A stretch of 9,041 bases of DNA from Clostridium sp. CAG:411 (GTDB lineage Bacteria; Bacillota; Clostridia; Lachnospirales; Lachnospiraceae). Shown here piece by piece: positions 7,342 to 9,041 of this stretch. The translations under genes were made by a program, and so were the position numbers. The first letter of the stretch is position 1. Every line of letters begins with the position of its first letter. The stretch covers positions 28,744 through 37,784 of the forward strand of contig FR899707.1 of NCBI GenBank assembly GCA_000437275.1, in the 5' to 3' direction. The notes beneath the pieces are model-generated. The model saw nothing but the letters and a program-made list of their open reading frames with translations, made no database searches and was not told the origin of the DNA.

Positions 7342-7370
7342 ATAATACCTATTTCCATGCATTTAGTAAA
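7342..7370 (-). promoter_or_regulatory. Candidate sigma-A promoter firing leftward into the recombinase
   Basis: On the minus strand TTTACT (7365-7370) is followed after 17 nt by TATTAT (7342-7347), 4/6 and 5/6 matches to consensus. It lies outside the right repeat and reads through it into the recombinase, whose ATG is about 115 nt from the expected start site. No better promoter is visible between the repeat and the gene. Because it is in the flank, it would feed the recombinase only in the present orientation. The rest of 7291-7462 is the csrA leader; I see no strong rightward promoter in it, only a weak TTGTCT-N17-TAATAC near 7319-7347. Confidence 0.45.
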
Positions 7371-7462
7371 TGTCTTTTATGACAAAAAGGAGACACAACC
7401 AATGTCCGACCAAAGGTGTATAGGCAGAAAAAAGGTTGGAAAAAACAAGGAGGTTGAGGCTT

Positions 7463-7759
7463 ATGTTGAAATTAACAATCAAACCGGGAGAGTACATCAA
7501 TATCGGAGAAGATATCCGCATTGTATTTTCGGGTGGTTCTGCAAACAATATGCACATTTTGGTGGATGCACCAAGAGAGATGGATATTGTGAGAAGTGGT
7601 GTCCTGAAGAAAACACTTCCAGAAGAGGAACGAAGAAAACTTCGCACGTATCACAAAGATGCAGAATTATCTGAAGATGCAAAAGCACAGATACAAAAAA
7701 TTGTAGCAAAAGATCGGTTTGAAAGAAAACAGAGAGATGCCTTACAAAAAAATAGGTAA
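7463..7759 (+). CDS. csrA: Divergent CsrA family RNA-binding translational regulator
   Basis: CsrA is a dimeric RNA-binding protein that blocks ribosome access at GGA-containing leaders. In Firmicutes its main known target is flagellin mRNA, and FliW antagonises it. The N-terminal 50 residues align without gaps to the CsrA fold: L4, G9-E10, I14-G15-x-D17-I18, A36-P37-R38-E39, and the RNA-contacting R44 at its exact canonical position. R6 of the classical protein is replaced by I6. The protein has 98 residues against the usual 60-75, because of a charged, probably helical C-terminal extension (about 55-98). The start at 7463 has AAGGAGG 9 nt upstream; an in-frame ATG at 7436 has none placed well and would add nine non-family residues. 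Flagellin follows after 138 nt. No fliW is present in the window. Confidence 0.88.
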   Translation: MLKLTIKPGEYINIGEDIRIVFSGGSANNMHILVDAPREMDIVRSGVLKKTLPEEERRKLRTYHKDAELSEDAKAQIQKIVAKDRFERKQRDALQKNR

Positions 7760-7774
7760 TACACTAGTGGCAAG

Positions 7775-7804
7775 TTTACCCGGGGGGTCACTGGTTATTA
7801 TATA
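7775..7804 (+). promoter_or_regulatory. Weak candidate promoter between csrA and flagellin
   Basis: TTTACC (7775-7780), 18 nt, then TATATA (7799-7804), each matching sigma-A consensus at 4 of 6 positions. No sigma-28-type element is visible in 7760-7897. Flagellin may therefore depend on transcription through csrA, or on this weak element. Confidence 0.25.
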
Positions 7805-7806
7805 GA

Positions 7807-7821
7807 AGCTCAAAAAGAGCT
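7807..7821 (+). promoter_or_regulatory. Small hairpin in the flagellin leader
   Basis: AGCTC (7807-7811) and GAGCT (7817-7821) form a perfect 5-bp stem with an AAAAA loop, immediately followed by a GGA (7822-7824). It is one of three consecutive hairpins in the leader. It has no T-run after it, so it is not a terminator. Confidence 0.5.
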
Positions 7822-7841
7822 GGAAACTACAAAGACAAGCA

Positions 7842-7857
7842 CCTGCACGGATGCGGG
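7842..7857 (+). promoter_or_regulatory. Predicted CsrA-binding hairpin in the flagellin leader
   Basis: CCTGCA (7842-7847) pairs with TGCGGG (7852-7857), including one U-G pair, and presents CGGA (7848-7851) as a tetraloop. CsrA prefers GGA in a hairpin loop with consensus RUACARGGAUGU. Here the loop region reads CACGGAUG, matching the core. A second GGA target is the flagellin Shine-Dalgarno itself (7886-7888), 37 nt downstream, a distance one CsrA dimer can bridge. This resembles the two-site layout of the Bacillus hag leader. Confidence 0.7.
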
Positions 7858-7860
7858 GAA

Positions 7861-7890
7861 GCCCGGCAAGGCCGGGGCAATTAAAGGAGG
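7861..7890 (+). promoter_or_regulatory. GC-rich hairpin and Shine-Dalgarno of flagellin
   Basis: CCCGGC (7862-7867) pairs with GCCGGG (7871-7876) across the 3-nt loop AAG, a very stable stem in otherwise AT-rich DNA. It is followed directly by the ribosome binding site AAAGGAGG (7883-7890), 7 nt before the ATG. The Shine-Dalgarno contains GGA, so it can double as a CsrA site. The stem could shield the leader from 5' decay or space the two CsrA sites. No T-run follows it. Confidence 0.65.
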
Positions 7891-7897
7891 AATTATT

Positions 7898-9041
7898 ATG
7901 GGTATGGTAGTACAACACAACATGAGCGCAATGAACGCAAACAGAAACTTAGGAGTAACAGCAGGAAATCTTGCTAAATCAACAGAGAAGTTATCATCTG
8001 GTTATAAGATTAACCGTGCTGGTGATAACGCTGCTGGACTTGCTATTTCGGAAAAGATGAGAGGGCAGATCAGAGGTTTGGATCAGGCTTCTTCTAATGC
8101 AGAAGATGGTATTTCAATGATCCAGACAGCAGAAGGTGCGTTAACTGAAACACACAGCATTATTCAGAGAATGCGTGAATTAGCTGTACAGGCATCATCA
8201 GATACCAATACAGATGACGATAGAACACAGATTCAGAACGAAATCGATCAGTTGACACAGGAAGTAGATCGAATCGCAAATACAACTGAGTTCAACACGA
8301 AAAAGTTGTTAGATGGTTCTAGAAAAGGTGCGGTATCTGAAAAAGACGGATCTCTTGGTGTAGAAGGAAATTTCAGTAATAGTAATGTAAGTGCTGAAAT
8401 AACGACAAATCATGGAGACAAATCTAAGTTTACAGATGCAATTAGAATTGAGATTAATTCTGACTTTGACAAACTGGATGCAACAAATGCATTAGATGCA
8501 ACGAATACAGATATTGATGCATATGTAGAATTAGAAGAAAAAAAAGCTAAATTAAATGCTGGTGTAAAGACAGTACAAGGTGATGGTGCAAATACTGGTG
8601 TTACTGATACATTAGTACGTGCATATGTTGATGCAACAAAAGCTGCATTGAAGGGTGGAACTACTGGATTAAATACAGCACAGACTAATGCGTGGACAGC
8701 ATTAACAGCAGCGACTGCGAAAATGACAGGAACAGGTACTGCGAATTTGGGTGCAGATGGTACTACTGCAATTACAAGTGCAAGCACAAAGGCAGACTTA
8801 GATAGTGCATTAAAAGATACATTAGATCAAATTGCAAAGAATGAGGTTGAACTTGAAACAAGTGATGCAAATAAGGCAATCTCAGGTACAAAAGTAATAA
8901 AAACCTCTGATAAAACTAAAGTAGAAGCAGGTGATTTGATTGACACAGCTTCAGATACAAGTGCTGACTATGCAGCAACAAAGGATAAGGTAACGGCTTC
9001 TGGTTTAGCAGGTGCTGCAGCTGCAAATACAGCTGCGGATG
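7898..9041 (+). CDS. fliC: Flagellin, 3'-truncated by the window end
   Basis: Flagellin is the filament subunit, exported by the flagellar type III apparatus. The frame is open for 381 codons to the end of the window. The conserved D0/D1 N-terminus runs to about residue 140: VVQHNMSAMNANR, STEKLSSGYKINRAGDNAAGLAISEKMR, DGISMIQTAEGAL, then R91-M-R-E-L-A-V-Q-A (the D1 segment that in Salmonella includes the TLR5 contacts R90 and L94), ending at TTEFNTKKLLDG. From about 141 the sequence becomes an Ala/Thr/Asp-rich variable region with no known domain that I recognise, still unfinished at the edge, so the whole protein probably exceeds 450 residues. The ATG at 7898 is favoured over 7904 by the 7-nt spacing from AAAGGAGG. 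Control is probably by CsrA at the leader and by the upstream inversion switch. Confidence 0.96.
   Translation, partial: MGMVVQHNMSAMNANRNLGVTAGNLAKSTEKLSSGYKINRAGDNAAGLAISEKMRGQIRGLDQASSNAEDGISMIQTAEGALTETHSIIQRMRELAVQASSDTNTDDDRTQIQNEIDQLTQEVDRIANTTEFNTKKLLDGSRKGAVSEKDGSLGVEGNFSNSNVSAEITTNHGDKSKFTDAIRIEINSDFDKLDATNALDATNTDIDAYVELEEKKAKLNAGVKTVQGDGANTGVTDTLVRAYVDATKAALKGGTTGLNTAQTNAWTALTAATAKMTGTGTANLGADGTTAITSASTKADLDSALKDTLDQIAKNEVELETSDANKAISGTKVIKTSDKTKVEAGDLIDTASDTSADYAATKDKVTASGLAGAAAANTAAD

Noticed and set aside
7402..7674. Reading frame with a good AAAAAGGAG site and ATG at 7402, running into csrA in another frame
   Set aside because: It has no family resemblance beyond the csrA start and most of it overlaps csrA out of frame. 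A short leader peptide or decayed gene cannot be excluded, but nothing supports it.
8410..8787. Long minus-strand open frame inside flagellin
   Set aside because: It is a shadow of the Ala/Thr-rich flagellin codons, with no ribosome binding site and no recognisable protein features.
1..9041. CRISPR array, tRNA, rRNA or insertion sequence
   Set aside because: No regularly spaced direct repeats, cloverleaf-like segments, rRNA motifs or transposase frames were seen on either strand.

Overview
The window looks like the chromosome of a low-GC, motile, Gram-positive Firmicute. The flagellin N-terminus, AT-rich codon use, AAGGAGG-type ribosome binding sites and a Bacillus-type SOS operator all fit, and a gut Lachnospiraceae relative (Roseburia/Agathobacter/Butyrivibrio-like) is my best guess. 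That placement is by general resemblance only, because no rRNA or other marker is present.

Layout. (1) 27-1358: a small Cys-rich Lar-like zinc-ribbon protein followed by azlC and azlD, the two subunits of a branched-chain amino-acid exporter; all three are tightly spaced on the + strand. (2) 1378-6412: the nucleotide-excision-repair operon uvrB-uvrA. It is preceded by a near-perfect LexA/DinR SOS box and an extended -10 promoter, and it is closed by a strong hairpin terminator that also looks functional on the opposite strand. (3) 6526-7290: a compact DNA segment bounded by two 37-bp inverted repeats (36/37 identical). It carries a 192-aa catalytic-domain-only tyrosine recombinase on the minus strand. 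(4) 7463-9041: a divergent csrA, a structured leader with a textbook-like CsrA-binding hairpin, and the 5' part of a flagellin gene that runs off the window.

The most interesting system is region 3 read together with region 4. Each inverted repeat is itself a loxP-like site: 13-bp inverted arms around a 9-nt asymmetric spacer. The two sites face opposite ways, so recombination should flip the DNA between them. Inside the left end is a candidate sigma-28/sigma-D-like flagellar promoter that now points away from csrA-flagellin, into the bidirectional terminator behind uvrA. After inversion it would point straight at csrA and flagellin. A separate sigma-A-like promoter outside the right repeat points into the recombinase only in the present orientation. 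I infer a self-contained phase-variation switch for flagellin, captured here in the OFF orientation, followed by post-transcriptional control of flagellin by the adjacent CsrA. The repeats, catalytic residues and hairpins are visible in the sequence; the promoter assignments and the switching behaviour are inference.
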